In this document: piece by piece, positions 25,688 through 34,826 of the stretch
How the letters are laid out: every line of letters begins with the position of its first letter
Numbering within the stretch: position 1 is the stretch's first letter
Assembly (NCBI GenBank): GCA_031425195.1
Contig: JANPIX010000026.1
Span: 124,001 to 188,000 of the forward strand
Direction: 5' to 3'
Origin: JANPIX01 sp031425195
GTDB taxonomy: Bacteria > Pseudomonadota > Alphaproteobacteria > Rhodobacterales > Rhodobacteraceae
Length of the DNA stretch: 64,000 nt
The notes under the pieces: model-generated
Databases searched by the model: none
What the model was told of the DNA's origin: nothing
The model's input: the letters and a program-made list of their open reading frames with translations, nothing else
Translations under genes and position numbers: made by a program

Positions 25688-26767
25688 ATGACGATGGGTG
25701 TTCTTCCCGCGCAAGGCCTGCGCGACATGCTGGCACGCGGGCAGATCCGCGCGCAGGCGCCTGTCACGCCCGATCAGGTGCAACCGGCGAGCCTTGATCT
25801 GCGGCTGGGCACTGTGGCCTACCGGGTTCGGGCATCCTTTCTGGCAGGGCACGGGCGGCGCGTGTCCGAGCGGCTTCCCGAGTTCGAGATGCACCGGATG
25901 GACCTGACCGGGGGAGCGGTGCTGGAAAAGGGCTGTGTCTATGTGATTCCCCTGATGGAGGAACTGGCCCTGCCCGCAGGAATGACGGCGGTGGCCAATG
26001 CGAAATCGTCGACGGGGCGGCTTGATCTGCTGACACGCACGATCATGGATGGCGGCGTGGAATTCGACCGGGTTTCGGAAGGGTACACCGGCCCGCTGTA
26101 TGCCGAGGTTTGCCCGCGCAGCTTTTCAGTGCTGGTCAGACCGGGGATGCGGCTGAACCAGATCAGGTTTCGGCAGGGTCAGGCCGTGCTGTCCGATGAC
26201 GCGCTGAGGACGCTTCACAACGAGACGCCGCTGGTGGATGGCCCTGCCCTGATTGCGCAGGGTCTGGGGTTTTCCGTCGATCTGAAACCGGCAAGCGGGC
26301 ATCTGGTGGGCTACCGTGCCAAGCCGCACACCGGTGTGATCGATCTGGACAGGATCGGCCATTATCCGGCGGCAGAGTTCTGGGAGAACCTGCAGACCGA
26401 CAAGGGGCAACTGATTCTGGACCCCGGCGCGTTCTACATTCTGGTCAGCCGCGAGGCGGTGACGATTCCGCCGGATTATGCTGCGGAAATGGCCCCTTAC
26501 CTTGCGATGGTGGGGGAATTCCGGGTGCATTATGCGGGCTTTTTCGACCCCGGATTTGGCTATTCCGCCGCCGGAGGGGCCGGGTCGCGCGGTGTGCTGG
26601 AAGTGCGCTGTCACGAAGCGCCTTTCGTTCTGGAACATGGGCAGGTGGTGGGGCGTCTGGTCTATGAACGGATGCAGGCCCGCCCAGATGCGCTTTACGG
26701 AACGGGGATCGCGTCAAACTATCAGGGTCAGGGGTTGAAGCTGTCGAAACACTTCCGCTCTGGCTGA
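25688..26767 (+). CDS. 2'-Deoxycytidine 5'-triphosphate deaminase, double-length form
   Basis: 359-residue protein, about twice the length of canonical Dcd. Both halves resemble the trimeric dUTPase/Dcd fold. The N-terminal half has QPASLDLRLGTVAYRVRA (about 35-52) and the conserved KSSTGRLDL (about 105-113). The second half contains LDRIGHYPAAEFWENL and a further VGRLVYERMQ motif. The family makes dUTP from dCTP for thymidylate synthesis. The stretched form is known in alphaproteobacteria, and I infer that one chain replaces two subunits of the usual trimer. It converges on the RTX gene, 3 bases between stops. Confidence 0.88.
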   Translation: MTMGVLPAQGLRDMLARGQIRAQAPVTPDQVQPASLDLRLGTVAYRVRASFLAGHGRRVSERLPEFEMHRMDLTGGAVLEKGCVYVIPLMEELALPAGMTAVANAKSSTGRLDLLTRTIMDGGVEFDRVSEGYTGPLYAEVCPRSFSVLVRPGMRLNQIRFRQGQAVLSDDALRTLHNETPLVDGPALIAQGLGFSVDLKPASGHLVGYRAKPHTGVIDLDRIGHYPAAEFWENLQTDKGQLILDPGAFYILVSREAVTIPPDYAAEMAPYLAMVGEFRVHYAGFFDPGFGYSAAGGAGSRGVLEVRCHEAPFVLEHGQVVGRLVYERMQARPDALYGTGIASNYQGQGLKLSKHFRSG

Positions 26768-26770
26768 GTA

Positions 26771-27757
26771 TCAGTTGATGATGCGGAAGTCGTCAAATGC
26801 AATGTCTGGCGTTGAAGTCAGAATGAGGATCAGTTTCTTCGCCGCGCTACCAGACCCATCAGCATCGTACCATATTCGCCCGGTACTTTGATCGTAAATA
26901 ATCCGGTCGCTGTCATCCGTGGCGCTGACGCCTTCGCGAAATTGCCCGTGCGTCAGGTTACCAGGCACGCCAAGGGCAGCGAAACGGTCATTGTCGAGCA
27001 GAATTTCATCAACGCCAGGCTGAAAGTCGGTAATGAAGGGATTGGTTGCTGGCGTGGACGTGGATCGAAACACGAAATCGTCGGCGCCTGCACCGCCTGT
27101 CAATGTGTCGAACCACACCCCGCCGACAAGCGTATCACGGCCATTACCACCATTCGAGTATTCCAGCCCCCCGCCGCCCGTCAGAAAATCGTTCCCGTCA
27201 CCGCCATAAAGATTGTTGTCTGTGCCCGTGCTTCCCGGCCCGCCATAGAGGAAATCGTTGCCGTCGCTGCCTTCCAGCACATCGTCACCGCCGCCGCCGA
27301 AAAGTGAATCGTTCCCCTTTCCGCCATAAACGGTGTCATTGCCGCCGTAGGCCAATACCCGGTCATTTCCGCCAAATGAAGCAATGTTGTCGTCCTGCGT
27401 GGTCAGAAATATCCGATCACTGCCCATAAACAGGTGTTGCAAGAACTCCAGCTCATCCACTGCTGCGATGGTGAACGCAGTCTGAGCATCGAGCGTCAAC
27501 CCGGTGACACTCAGTTGTGTGACGCCGCCCACCCGCAGCGTAACTGCGTTGATCTGACCGGCTGTGCAGATTGCACCTAAACCAACAGTCCAAACCATTC
27601 CCTGCCCACGGATCAGCAGCAGGTTATCGGCATCCTGCCGCTCTCGCAGAAATTCGGATGACACTTCTGTCGGACCAAATGCAAAAAGGTAGGACGCAAG
27701 ACCCTGAAGCGTTGTGACGGAACTGGGTTGCGGCAACGAAAACCGAAATGTGGCCAT
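26771..27757 (-). CDS. RTX calcium-binding protein
   Basis: 328 residues with no signal peptide. An N-terminal region of about 115 residues has no recognised domain. A block of at least six RTX-type nonapeptides (about 120-235) follows, for example YGGNDTVYG, GGKGNDSLF, GGGGDDVLEG, GGDGNDFLT and GGAGADDFVF. The C-terminus is a serralysin-like tail (FVFRSTSTPATNPFITDFQPG, ending DFRIIN) typical of type I secretion substrates. Calcium-dependent folding outside the cell is expected. Neighbours give no clue to function. This is the second of three stand-alone leftward RTX genes in the window. Confidence 0.85.
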   Translation of the reverse strand: MATFRFSLPQPSSVTTLQGLASYLFAFGPTEVSSEFLRERQDADNLLLIRGQGMVWTVGLGAICTAGQINAVTLRVGGVTQLSVTGLTLDAQTAFTIAAVDELEFLQHLFMGSDRIFLTTQDDNIASFGGNDRVLAYGGNDTVYGGKGNDSLFGGGGDDVLEGSDGNDFLYGGPGSTGTDNNLYGGDGNDFLTGGGGLEYSNGGNGRDTLVGGVWFDTLTGGAGADDFVFRSTSTPATNPFITDFQPGVDEILLDNDRFAALGVPGNLTHGQFREGVSATDDSDRIIYDQSTGRIWYDADGSGSAAKKLILILTSTPDIAFDDFRIIN

Positions 27758-27810
27758 GAAAATGTCCTGACATAAGCAGGCGAAATATACCTGAGTCCGA
27801 ACAGGTGATC

Positions 27811-27828
27811 ACAAATTGCTTAATTTGT
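27811..27828. promoter_or_regulatory. A+T-rich inverted repeat upstream of the second RTX gene
   Basis: ACAAATT and AATTTGT are exact 7-base arms around GCTT, 54 bases before the RTX start codon and 33 bases past lipA. The A+T-rich arms stand out in this genome. An operator is more likely than a terminator because no uridine run follows on the lipA strand. The regulator is unknown. Confidence 0.4.
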
Positions 27829-27861
27829 CAGCAGTTTTGATTCTGAAACGCCGCAGGCGGC

Positions 27862-28812
27862 CTATACCCGGCCCAGTTTTGCCAGACGCGCGGCCCGCAG
27901 ACGGGCGAAATCGTCGCCTGCGTGATAGCTTGATCGGGTCAGCGGTGTTGCCGACACCATGAGGAAGCCCTTGCCATAGGCCGACTTTTCATAGGCCGCG
28001 AATTCATCGGGGGTTACGAACCGATCCACCCGGTGATGTTTCGGTGTGGGTTGCAGATACTGGCCGATGGTCAGAAAATCCACATCGGCCGCGCGCATGT
28101 CGTCCATGACCTGACCAACGGCGACGCGTTCTTCGCCCAATCCGACCATGATGCCCGATTTCGTGAACATCGCGGGGTCGAGTTCCTTGACCTTTTGCAG
28201 CAGGCGGAGCGAGTGAAAATAGCGCGCGCCGGGGCGCACTTCGGGGTAAAGGCCGGGCACGGTTTCAAGATTGTGGTTGAACACGTCAGGGCGTGCTTCA
28301 ACAACCTTTTCAAGCGCTTCGGGCGGACACTTCAGGAAATCGGGGGTCAGTATCTCGATCGTCGTCGCGGGGCTGCGATGGCGCACGGCGCGGATCGTCT
28401 GGGCGAAATGGTCGGCACCGCCATCTTCCAGATCGTCACGGTCGACGCTGGTGATGACCACATGGTTAAGGCCAAGCTGCGCCACGGCATGCGCCACGCG
28501 GCCCGGTTCGAACACGTCGAGCGTTTGCGGGCGGCCGGTGGCCACGTTGCAGAAGGTGCAGCCACGGGTGCAGATTTCGCCCATGATCATCATGGTCGCG
28601 TGCCCCTGGCTCCAGCATTCGCCGACGTTGGGGCAGCCCGCCTCTTCACAGACGGTGACAAGCTTTTGGGAACGCAGGATATCGCGGGTTTTCTTGTAGC
28701 CTTCGGAAGTGGGTGCGCGAACCCTGATCCAATCCGGTTTCTTCGGTTGGGCGTTGTCGGCGCGATGCGCCTTTTCGGGGTGGCGCTGTTCGGGAAGTGT
28801 CAGATCGCGCAT
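27862..28812 (-). CDS. lipA: Lipoyl synthase
   Basis: Radical-SAM enzyme inserting two sulfurs into octanoyl-protein, about 316 residues. Both iron-sulfur motifs are visible: the auxiliary cluster Cys set in CEEAGCPNVGECW (about 54-66) and the radical-SAM CxxxCxxC in CTRGCTFCNVATG (about 81-93). The SAM-binding TSVDRDDLEDGGA follows, and the C-terminal Ser ligand region VSATPLTRSSYHAGDD is present. ATG at 28812 (MRDLTLPEQRH) is preferred over an in-frame start at 28908 that would add a sequence without family similarity. It supplies lipoate to 2-oxoacid dehydrogenases and the glycine cleavage system. It appears monocistronic. Confidence 0.97.
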   Translation of the reverse strand: MRDLTLPEQRHPEKAHRADNAQPKKPDWIRVRAPTSEGYKKTRDILRSQKLVTVCEEAGCPNVGECWSQGHATMMIMGEICTRGCTFCNVATGRPQTLDVFEPGRVAHAVAQLGLNHVVITSVDRDDLEDGGADHFAQTIRAVRHRSPATTIEILTPDFLKCPPEALEKVVEARPDVFNHNLETVPGLYPEVRPGARYFHSLRLLQKVKELDPAMFTKSGIMVGLGEERVAVGQVMDDMRAADVDFLTIGQYLQPTPKHHRVDRFVTPDEFAAYEKSAYGKGFLMVSATPLTRSSYHAGDDFARLRAARLAKLGRV

Positions 28813-28911
28813 ACGATTTCCCTGCCTGTCTGGTTGAAAGGAAGATAGCGTCTGCGCCCCGGCAAGGCAACCTGCCGACCCAAGATAGCACGGCTGCGCG
28901 GGGTGCATGGA

Positions 28912-29829
28912 TCAGCCAAGGGCGCGGGCCTGTTCGATCAGCCGCGCACCGGCCACTTGCAAGGCTGCGGCAAGATCATCGAACCACGGCCCGGTATCGC
29001 TTGCCCGGCGGCGGACAAGCACGATTTGCCGGTCGGGTTCAGGGGTGCCAAACCGGCGCAGGGCAAGGTCGGGGACCGCGCCGCGTTCCTGCGCTACCGC
29101 GATTTCCGGCAGGAATGTCATGCCAAGCCCCTGTGCCGCAAGTCCGCAAAGCGTGGTCAACGAGGTTGCGCCAAGGTCCAGCCGGGTGCGGCGTCGGTTC
29201 AGGCCACACACCTCCAGCGCCTGATCGGCGAGGCAATGCCCTTCGGTCAGCAGGAGGAGCTGATCGGGGTTGAGCGATTCCGGCCGCAATTCGTCGACTG
29301 ACAGCCGGGCCAGACGGTCAATCCGCCCGGCCAGAAGGAACCGGTCACGGAACAGAGGAAGCGTCACAAGATCAGGGCGCTGCACGGCCGAGGCGATGAC
29401 GATGGCATCAAGCTGACCCCGTTCCAACGCGGTAAGCAGCACATCAGTCGTGGCTTCCTGCAGGCGCAGGTCACGGGTGATGTCGTGGGCGCGAAGTTGT
29501 GGCAACACCTCGGGCAGCAGATAGGGGGCGATGGTGGGGATCACACCCAGATTGACCTGCCCTGCCAAACCGTTCCGACGCGCAGCCGATTCAAGTTCCA
29601 CCACCTCGGCCAAAATGCGCTGCGTGCGGCGTTCCACCTCGCGCCCGGCTGCGGTCAGCCGCGCCTCGCGCGGGCCACGTTCGATGAGGGTCAGAGCAAG
29701 GGCGTCTTCCAGTTCGCGAATCTGCATCGACAGGGCGGGTTGGCTGACGTGAACGCGGTCGGCGGCGCGGCCAAAGTTTCGTTCTTCGGCCAGGGCTGCG
29801 AAATAGCGCAACTGGCGCAAGGTTACCAT
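28912..29829 (-). CDS. oxyR: OxyR-type LysR regulator (peroxide sensor)
   Basis: About 305 residues. The winged helix TLRQLRYFAALAEERNFGRA (about 3-22) is followed by the OxyR marker HVSQPALSMQIRELED. In the effector domain the redox pair is intact: GHCLADQALEVC, with two Cys separated by 8 residues as in E. coli Cys199/Cys208, about residue 200. This makes a hydrogen-peroxide sensor very likely. The codon before the ATG at 29829 is a TTG and was not chosen. The expected neighbour katG or ahpC is absent; the nearest gene upstream is the DUF6456 protein on the same strand. Confidence 0.9.
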   Translation of the reverse strand: MVTLRQLRYFAALAEERNFGRAADRVHVSQPALSMQIRELEDALALTLIERGPREARLTAAGREVERRTQRILAEVVELESAARRNGLAGQVNLGVIPTIAPYLLPEVLPQLRAHDITRDLRLQEATTDVLLTALERGQLDAIVIASAVQRPDLVTLPLFRDRFLLAGRIDRLARLSVDELRPESLNPDQLLLLTEGHCLADQALEVCGLNRRRTRLDLGATSLTTLCGLAAQGLGMTFLPEIAVAQERGAVPDLALRRFGTPEPDRQIVLVRRRASDTGPWFDDLAAALQVAGARLIEQARALG

Positions 29830-29972
29830 CAACAGTCTTCCTTATCGAAAACGATAGAAATTCTAATTTTACATTATGGATGAGAAAAGGCAAATGCGGT
29901 GTCAGGCGCGGTTCGGAAAGATGTTCTTTCCCTTCCGACTGGGGCGCCCAATCCACAGGCGCCCCTGCCGTT

Positions 29973-31100
29973 TCATCCGATCAGCGGGCCGGAACGGCCA
30001 TAGGTGTCATCATAATGACGGCGCAGGCGTTGCAAGGCGATGCGCAGAACGATCTTGCCGGACCGCGCAGCCCAGCCAAGGTGCTGTTCCGCCGTCTCCA
30101 ACCCCTCCAGAAAACAGCAACAGCGCAAGGCGACGTCACCCAGACCCGGCCCCAGATCGCCAAGGGCAGCGGCAACGCGGTCACGGGCGGATTGCGATCC
30201 GCGCGGCAGACCCGGTTCCGCCGATGCGGCGGGGCCGGTCAGGAAACGTTCCCAGTTCTGCGTGACGCGCGGGCCCATCTGGGCCAGTTCGAAATCTTCG
30301 CGCAGACGTTCGGCGGCGGCCACAAGATCGTTGTTCAGAAACGCGCTGCCATCACGATCGCGCCTGCGGGCCAGCACAGCAACCGGGCTTTCGGCGGCGG
30401 CATGGCGGTGCCTGCGGCCCAGATCGTCCAGCGGTGCATTGTCGACCGTCGTATCGCGGTCTGCCGTGCCCCCGCCGCCAAGGTTGCGCAGTGCGATGCG
30501 CCCGGTGGAGGACAGCACATAGGTTGCGATACGCCCGGCCTTTTGGCAGGTGATCCAGTCCCTGAGCGCGAAGGCCTGCGCGACTGCGCGGTTCAGCACG
30601 GCGGTCTGTACCATCTGGCCCCCCACCCCGGTGCGCAATACGGCCGCCTTTTCCATGTCGGTGGCGATGACCAGCACCGCGCCCTGTTCCGCAAGACGGC
30701 GCAGGATGCGAGGGGCTTCGGCGCAGATCGCGGTTTCGTCCATCGGGGGGGCGTCGTTTGTGGATTTCATCCGGGTCCCCGTGATGGCCGACCGGCGCGT
30801 TTCTGATTTGCCGGTTGCCCGCCCGATGACGGTCAAAGCCTCGTCCATCAGGGGATCGTCGCGGCGGTTTTCATAGCGGCGAACCTGCCTCATCACGGTT
30901 GACGCGTGGCAGCCGCGTTCCCGTGCCAACGCCCGGAGTGATACGCCGAGTTCCGTGTGATCAAGATAAAGACGCGCGGCATCAGGCAACCATGATGGCA
31001 TGGCAGCAATCGGCGTCAGATTGGCCTCGGGCGGGGCAGAGGCAGGCGGGTGCGACAGTCTGGGCGCAGGGGCGGGGCGAAGCTCGGCCGAAGGGGGCAT
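29973..31100 (-). CDS. DUF6456 / helix-turn-helix protein
   Basis: 375 residues as drawn. A helix-turn-helix lies at about residues 38-70 (LYLDHTELGVSLRALARERG then CHASTVMRQVRRYENRR), resembling a Fis/Trp-repressor-type reader. A charged linker and a C-terminal module of about 140 residues follow (LARRRDRDGSAFLNNDLVAA), which matches my recollection of DUF6456, common in Rhodobacterales. Function is unestablished; DNA binding is inferred. The N-terminal Pro/Ala-rich 30 residues may not be translated: an in-frame ATG at 31001 (MPSWLPDAARL) is an alternative. It diverges from the DUF6477 gene. Confidence 0.72.
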   Translation of the reverse strand: MPPSAELRPAPAPRLSHPPASAPPEANLTPIAAMPSWLPDAARLYLDHTELGVSLRALARERGCHASTVMRQVRRYENRRDDPLMDEALTVIGRATGKSETRRSAITGTRMKSTNDAPPMDETAICAEAPRILRRLAEQGAVLVIATDMEKAAVLRTGVGGQMVQTAVLNRAVAQAFALRDWITCQKAGRIATYVLSSTGRIALRNLGGGGTADRDTTVDNAPLDDLGRRHRHAAAESPVAVLARRRDRDGSAFLNNDLVAAAERLREDFELAQMGPRVTQNWERFLTGPAASAEPGLPRGSQSARDRVAAALGDLGPGLGDVALRCCCFLEGLETAEQHLGWAARSGKIVLRIALQRLRRHYDDTYGRSGPLIG

Positions 31101-31252
31101 TGGTTAATCATCCGTGAATGGCTTCATACATTCAGGATAATTCGAGGTAATTCTTAAACATCTTGGTAACTGGCGCGCGCTGATCTGCGGCCAGATGCAA
31201 CGCTGGGTTGATGTGGCGCAATCTCTGTCGCCTAACCTTTACGGAGCGCCCC

Positions 31253-31543
31253 ATGACCGATTTTCACAGCCTTGTCGCCAATCTTCGCCGCCCCCGTCTG
31301 TTGATCCGCGCGGCGCGTTGTGGCGTTGACGGATACCGCCGCGACAAGGACCTGCGCCGCCTGATACCTCAATCAGGCGTGGCGCGGCCTGAACAGGTGA
31401 TGACCCACCTGATGGATGAGGAGGAGCGGTTAGAGCAATCGCGCATCGGGGGCTGCGCCAGCTATTCGCTGGCGCGCCATGTCGAGGTGATGATCGCCCT
31501 GATGTGCGAAATCAGGCTGCTGCCGGTTGGCGCGCGGCCTTGA
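31253..31543 (+). CDS. DUF6477 family protein
   Basis: 96-residue basic protein starting MTDFHSLVANLRRPRLLIRA. It has LRRPRLLIRAARCGVDGYRR at the N-terminus and an acidic helix EEERLEQSRIGGCASYSL. I recognise the family as one confined to Rhodobacteraceae (DUF6477) without known function; its small size and Arg-rich start would fit a nucleic-acid or protein-binding role, but that is a guess. ATG at 31253 follows a GGAGC ribosome site. Its divergent neighbour is the DUF6456 gene; the 152 bases between contain TGGTTAA at 31101-31107. It converges on the MttB-family gene, 9 bases apart. Confidence 0.7.
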   Translation: MTDFHSLVANLRRPRLLIRAARCGVDGYRRDKDLRRLIPQSGVARPEQVMTHLMDEEERLEQSRIGGCASYSLARHVEVMIALMCEIRLLPVGARP

Positions 31544-31552
31544 CGGTGTGGG

Positions 31553-33094
31553 TCAGATAAAGGCGTCGGGCATCGACGCCTTTTTGCGCGCCACATAATC
31601 GGTCAGAGCCTCGGCAGTTGCGGGGTCAAGATCGGGTTGCTGATAGTCGCCCAGCATCTTGGCCACCCGCGCCGCCGCAAGCGTTTCGGTGTCGCGCGCG
31701 CCTTCTTCGGCCCAGGTTTCGAACGGTTTGTAATCGAACAGGTCCGACCGCCAGAACGCCGATTTGAAATTGGCCTGCGTATGTTCGCAGCCAAGGAAGT
31801 GGCCGCCTGGCCCAACTTCGCGAAGGGCGTCCATGGCCTGGCCGTTGGTGTCCATCATCACGCCCTGGGCGAGGTGATGCAGCGTGCCAAGCTGGTCAGC
31901 GTCCATCACGAACTTTTCGTAGGAACTGACCAAACCGCCTTCCAGCCAGCCGCAGGCGTGCAGCATGAAGTTGACACCCGCAAGAAGCGCCATGTTGAGC
32001 GAATTGGCGGTTTCATAGGCGGCCTGCGCGTCCGGCAGTTTGGAGCCGCAGAAGCTGCCGCCCGAACGATAGGGAAGGTTGAGGCGACGGGCAAGCTGGC
32101 CTGCGCCATAGGTGATGTGGGCCGCTTCGGGCGTGCCGAAGGTGGGCGCGCCGCTGTTCATGTCGATGCTGGTGACGAAGGCGCCAAAGATCACCGGGGC
32201 ACCGGCGCGGACAAGCTGGCTGTACGCGACGCCGGCCAGAACTTCGGCCAGAACCTGTGTCAGAGTGCCGGCAACCGTGACCGGAGCCATGGCTCCGCCG
32301 ACGATGAAGGGTGAAATGATCGTGGCCTGACCGGCACGCGCGTATTCTTCCAGCGCGCCCATCATGATGCCGTCAAAGGTCAGCGGGCTGTTGATATTGA
32401 TCAGGCTGGTCATCACCACGTTCTGGTCGACGAAATCGGACCCGAACAGGATTTTGGACATTTCCACCGAATCGGCAGCACGGGAGGGTTCGGTGACCGA
32501 CCCCATGTAGGGTTTGTCGGACAGGGTCATGTGGGCAAGCAGCATGTCGAGGTGCCGCTTGTTCACCGGGACGTCAGTGGGTTCACAAACGGTGCCGCCG
32601 GAATGGTGCAGCCATTTCGACATGTAGCCGAGTTTGACGAAATTCTGAAAGTCGGCCAGCGTGGCATAACGCCGACCGCCCGCCTGATCGCGCACGAAGG
32701 GCGGGCCGTAGACCGGGGCGAGCACCAGATTGCGGCCACCGACATCGACGTTGCGCGATGAATTTCGCGCGTACTGGGTGAACTGCGATGGCGCTGTCGC
32801 GCAAAGTTTGCGCGCAAGGCCACGCGGGATATGGACATGTTCGCCGCGCACATCGGCCCCTGCCGCCTTCCAGCGGGCGAGTGCATCAGGGTTCTCGACG
32901 AACTTGACGCCGATTTCCTCCAACACGGTTTCGGCGTTGTATTCGATGATCTGCAACGCTTCTTCGTTCAGGATCTCGAAGTTCGGGATATTGCGGGTGA
33001 TGAACCGCGCCACATCGAACGAAACGGCTGTCCGTTCCGCCCGCCGCGATGCGCCGCCACCGCCGCGCGCCCTGCGTCCTGCCAATTCGTTCAT
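31553..33094 (-). CDS. MttB-family methyltransferase, non-pyrrolysine type
   Basis: 513-residue member of the trimethylamine methyltransferase superfamily (COG5598). The chain reads through with no in-frame TAG, so it is a non-pyrrolysine member; characterised relatives demethylate glycine betaine or other quaternary amines and pass the methyl to a corrinoid protein. Conserved stretches include HHSGGTVCEPTDVPVN, SPLTFDGIMMGALEEYARAG and YRSGGSFCGSKLPDAQAAYE. No corrinoid protein, reactivase or transporter gene is adjacent. The ATG at 33094 (MNELAGRRARGGGG) is used because longer in-frame starts run into guaA. An Arg-rich N-terminal 25 residues looks unusual. Confidence 0.83.
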   Translation of the reverse strand: MNELAGRRARGGGGASRRAERTAVSFDVARFITRNIPNFEILNEEALQIIEYNAETVLEEIGVKFVENPDALARWKAAGADVRGEHVHIPRGLARKLCATAPSQFTQYARNSSRNVDVGGRNLVLAPVYGPPFVRDQAGGRRYATLADFQNFVKLGYMSKWLHHSGGTVCEPTDVPVNKRHLDMLLAHMTLSDKPYMGSVTEPSRAADSVEMSKILFGSDFVDQNVVMTSLININSPLTFDGIMMGALEEYARAGQATIISPFIVGGAMAPVTVAGTLTQVLAEVLAGVAYSQLVRAGAPVIFGAFVTSIDMNSGAPTFGTPEAAHITYGAGQLARRLNLPYRSGGSFCGSKLPDAQAAYETANSLNMALLAGVNFMLHACGWLEGGLVSSYEKFVMDADQLGTLHHLAQGVMMDTNGQAMDALREVGPGGHFLGCEHTQANFKSAFWRSDLFDYKPFETWAEEGARDTETLAAARVAKMLGDYQQPDLDPATAEALTDYVARKKASMPDAFI

Positions 33095-33263
33095 CTGAAC
33101 TCTCCCGATGTTTGATGCGTTATGCAGGCAAACCGGGGCATCGCGAAAGGCGATTGCGTCATCTAAGCGCCAAATCCGACATTCGGGTGCCGGGCAGACA
33201 TGATGGACAGGTGGCCCTGTCGGGCGGGGTTGAACGGGGCATGGTCCCGGTTTAAGAGCGGCC

Positions 33264-34823
33264 ATGACCCAAGCACATGACCGCCTTCTGATCATCGACT
33301 TCGGCTCGCAGGTGACACAACTGATCGCGCGGCGTTTGCGCGAACTGAACGTGTACTGCGAAATCCATCCATTCCAGAAAGTGGATGACGCCTTTCTTGC
33401 GGCGTTCCGCCCCAAGGCGGTGATCTTTTCGGGCGGCCCCGCGTCGGTGTTTGCCGAAGGCGCGCCGACGGTGCCGGTTTCAGTTTTCGCGCTGGGCGTG
33501 CCGATCCTTGGCATTTGCTATGGCCAGCAACTGATAATGCATCTGCTGGGCGGGAAGGTGGAGCGCGGGCATGGCACGGCCGAATTCGGGCGTGCTTATG
33601 TGACGCCGTCTGCGAACCGCGATGCCCTTCTGGACGGGTGGTTCGAAGATGGCCGTGAACAGGTCTGGATGAGCCACGGTGACCATGTGAGCGCCATTGC
33701 CCCTGGGTTTCAGGTTTACGGAACGTCGCCGAACGCGCCTTTTGCGATCACCGCCGATCCCGCACGGCATTTCTATGCGGTTCAGTTTCATCCCGAAGTG
33801 CACCACACACCACAGGGTGCGCGGCTGTATCGCAACTTTGTCGCACTGGCAGGGTTCAAGGGCGACTGGACGATGGGCGCTTACCGCGCCGAGGCGATCC
33901 AGAAGATCCGGGATCAGGTGGGCAATGCCAAGGTGATCTGCGGCCTGTCGGGCGGGGTTGATTCGTCAGTGGCCGCCGTTCTGATCCACGAGGCCATTGG
34001 CGATCAGTTGACCTGCGTGTTTGTGGACCACGGGCTGCTGCGGCAGGGCGAGGCGGAGCAGGTCGTCACAATGTTCCGCGACCATTACAACATGCCGCTG
34101 ATCCACGCGGATGAGGCGGATCTGTTCATCGACGCGCTGGAAGGGGTCAGCGACCCGGAGGTCAAACGCAAGACCATTGGCCGGTTGTTCATCGAGGTGT
34201 TCGAGAAACATGCGAAGGCCGTTGGCGGTGCCACGTTCCTTGCGCAGGGCACGCTTTATCCCGACGTGATCGAATCCGTGTCGTCTTCAGGCGGGCCATC
34301 GGTGACGATCAAATCGCACCACAATGTCGGCGGATTGCCCGAAAAGATGGGCATGACGCTGGTGGAACCGCTGCGCGAACTGTTCAAGGACGAGGTGCGC
34401 GCGCTTGGCCGGGAACTGGGATTGCCGGACAGTTTCATCGGACGCCATCCCTTTCCCGGCCCCGGCCTTGCGATCCGCTGCCCGGGCGAGATCACGCGCG
34501 AAAAGCTGGCGATTTTGCGCAAGGCGGATGCTGTGTTCATCGACCAGATCCGCAAGCACGGGCTTTACGATGATATCTGGCAAGCGTTCGTGGCGCTGTT
34601 GCCTGTCAAGACCGTTGGCGTGATGGGCGACGGGCGAACCTATGATTATGCTTGCGCGCTGCGCGCGGTGACGAGCGTTGATGGAATGACGGCGGATTAT
34701 TTCCCCTTTGCCCATGATTTTCTGGGCGAGACGGCGACGCGCATCATCAACGAGGTGCAGGGCATCAACCGGGTGACTTATGACATCACGTCCAAGCCAC
34801 CCGGCACGATCGAGTGGGAATAG
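33264..34823 (+). CDS. guaA: GMP synthase (glutamine-hydrolysing)
   Basis: 519 residues, bifunctional. The class I glutamine amidotransferase domain has the nucleophile in GICYGQQLIMHLLGG (about 80-94) and His/Glu in FHPEVHHTPQG (about 174-184). The ATP pyrophosphatase domain starts with the PP-loop GLSGGVDSSVAAV (about 229-241), and the C-terminal dimerisation domain ends KPPGTIEWE as in nearly all GuaA proteins. It converts XMP to GMP. It diverges from the MttB-family gene over 169 bases in which no other element is recognised, and converges on dabA with 3 bases between stops. Confidence 0.98.
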   Translation: MTQAHDRLLIIDFGSQVTQLIARRLRELNVYCEIHPFQKVDDAFLAAFRPKAVIFSGGPASVFAEGAPTVPVSVFALGVPILGICYGQQLIMHLLGGKVERGHGTAEFGRAYVTPSANRDALLDGWFEDGREQVWMSHGDHVSAIAPGFQVYGTSPNAPFAITADPARHFYAVQFHPEVHHTPQGARLYRNFVALAGFKGDWTMGAYRAEAIQKIRDQVGNAKVICGLSGGVDSSVAAVLIHEAIGDQLTCVFVDHGLLRQGEAEQVVTMFRDHYNMPLIHADEADLFIDALEGVSDPEVKRKTIGRLFIEVFEKHAKAVGGATFLAQGTLYPDVIESVSSSGGPSVTIKSHHNVGGLPEKMGMTLVEPLRELFKDEVRALGRELGLPDSFIGRHPFPGPGLAIRCPGEITREKLAILRKADAVFIDQIRKHGLYDDIWQAFVALLPVKTVGVMGDGRTYDYACALRAVTSVDGMTADYFPFAHDFLGETATRIINEVQGINRVTYDITSKPPGTIEWE

Positions 34824-34826
34824 AGG

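Noticed and set aside
31553..33094. Pyrrolysine-type MttB with an in-frame amber codon
   Set aside because: No TAG occurs in the frame, so the protein is of the non-pyrrolysine type.
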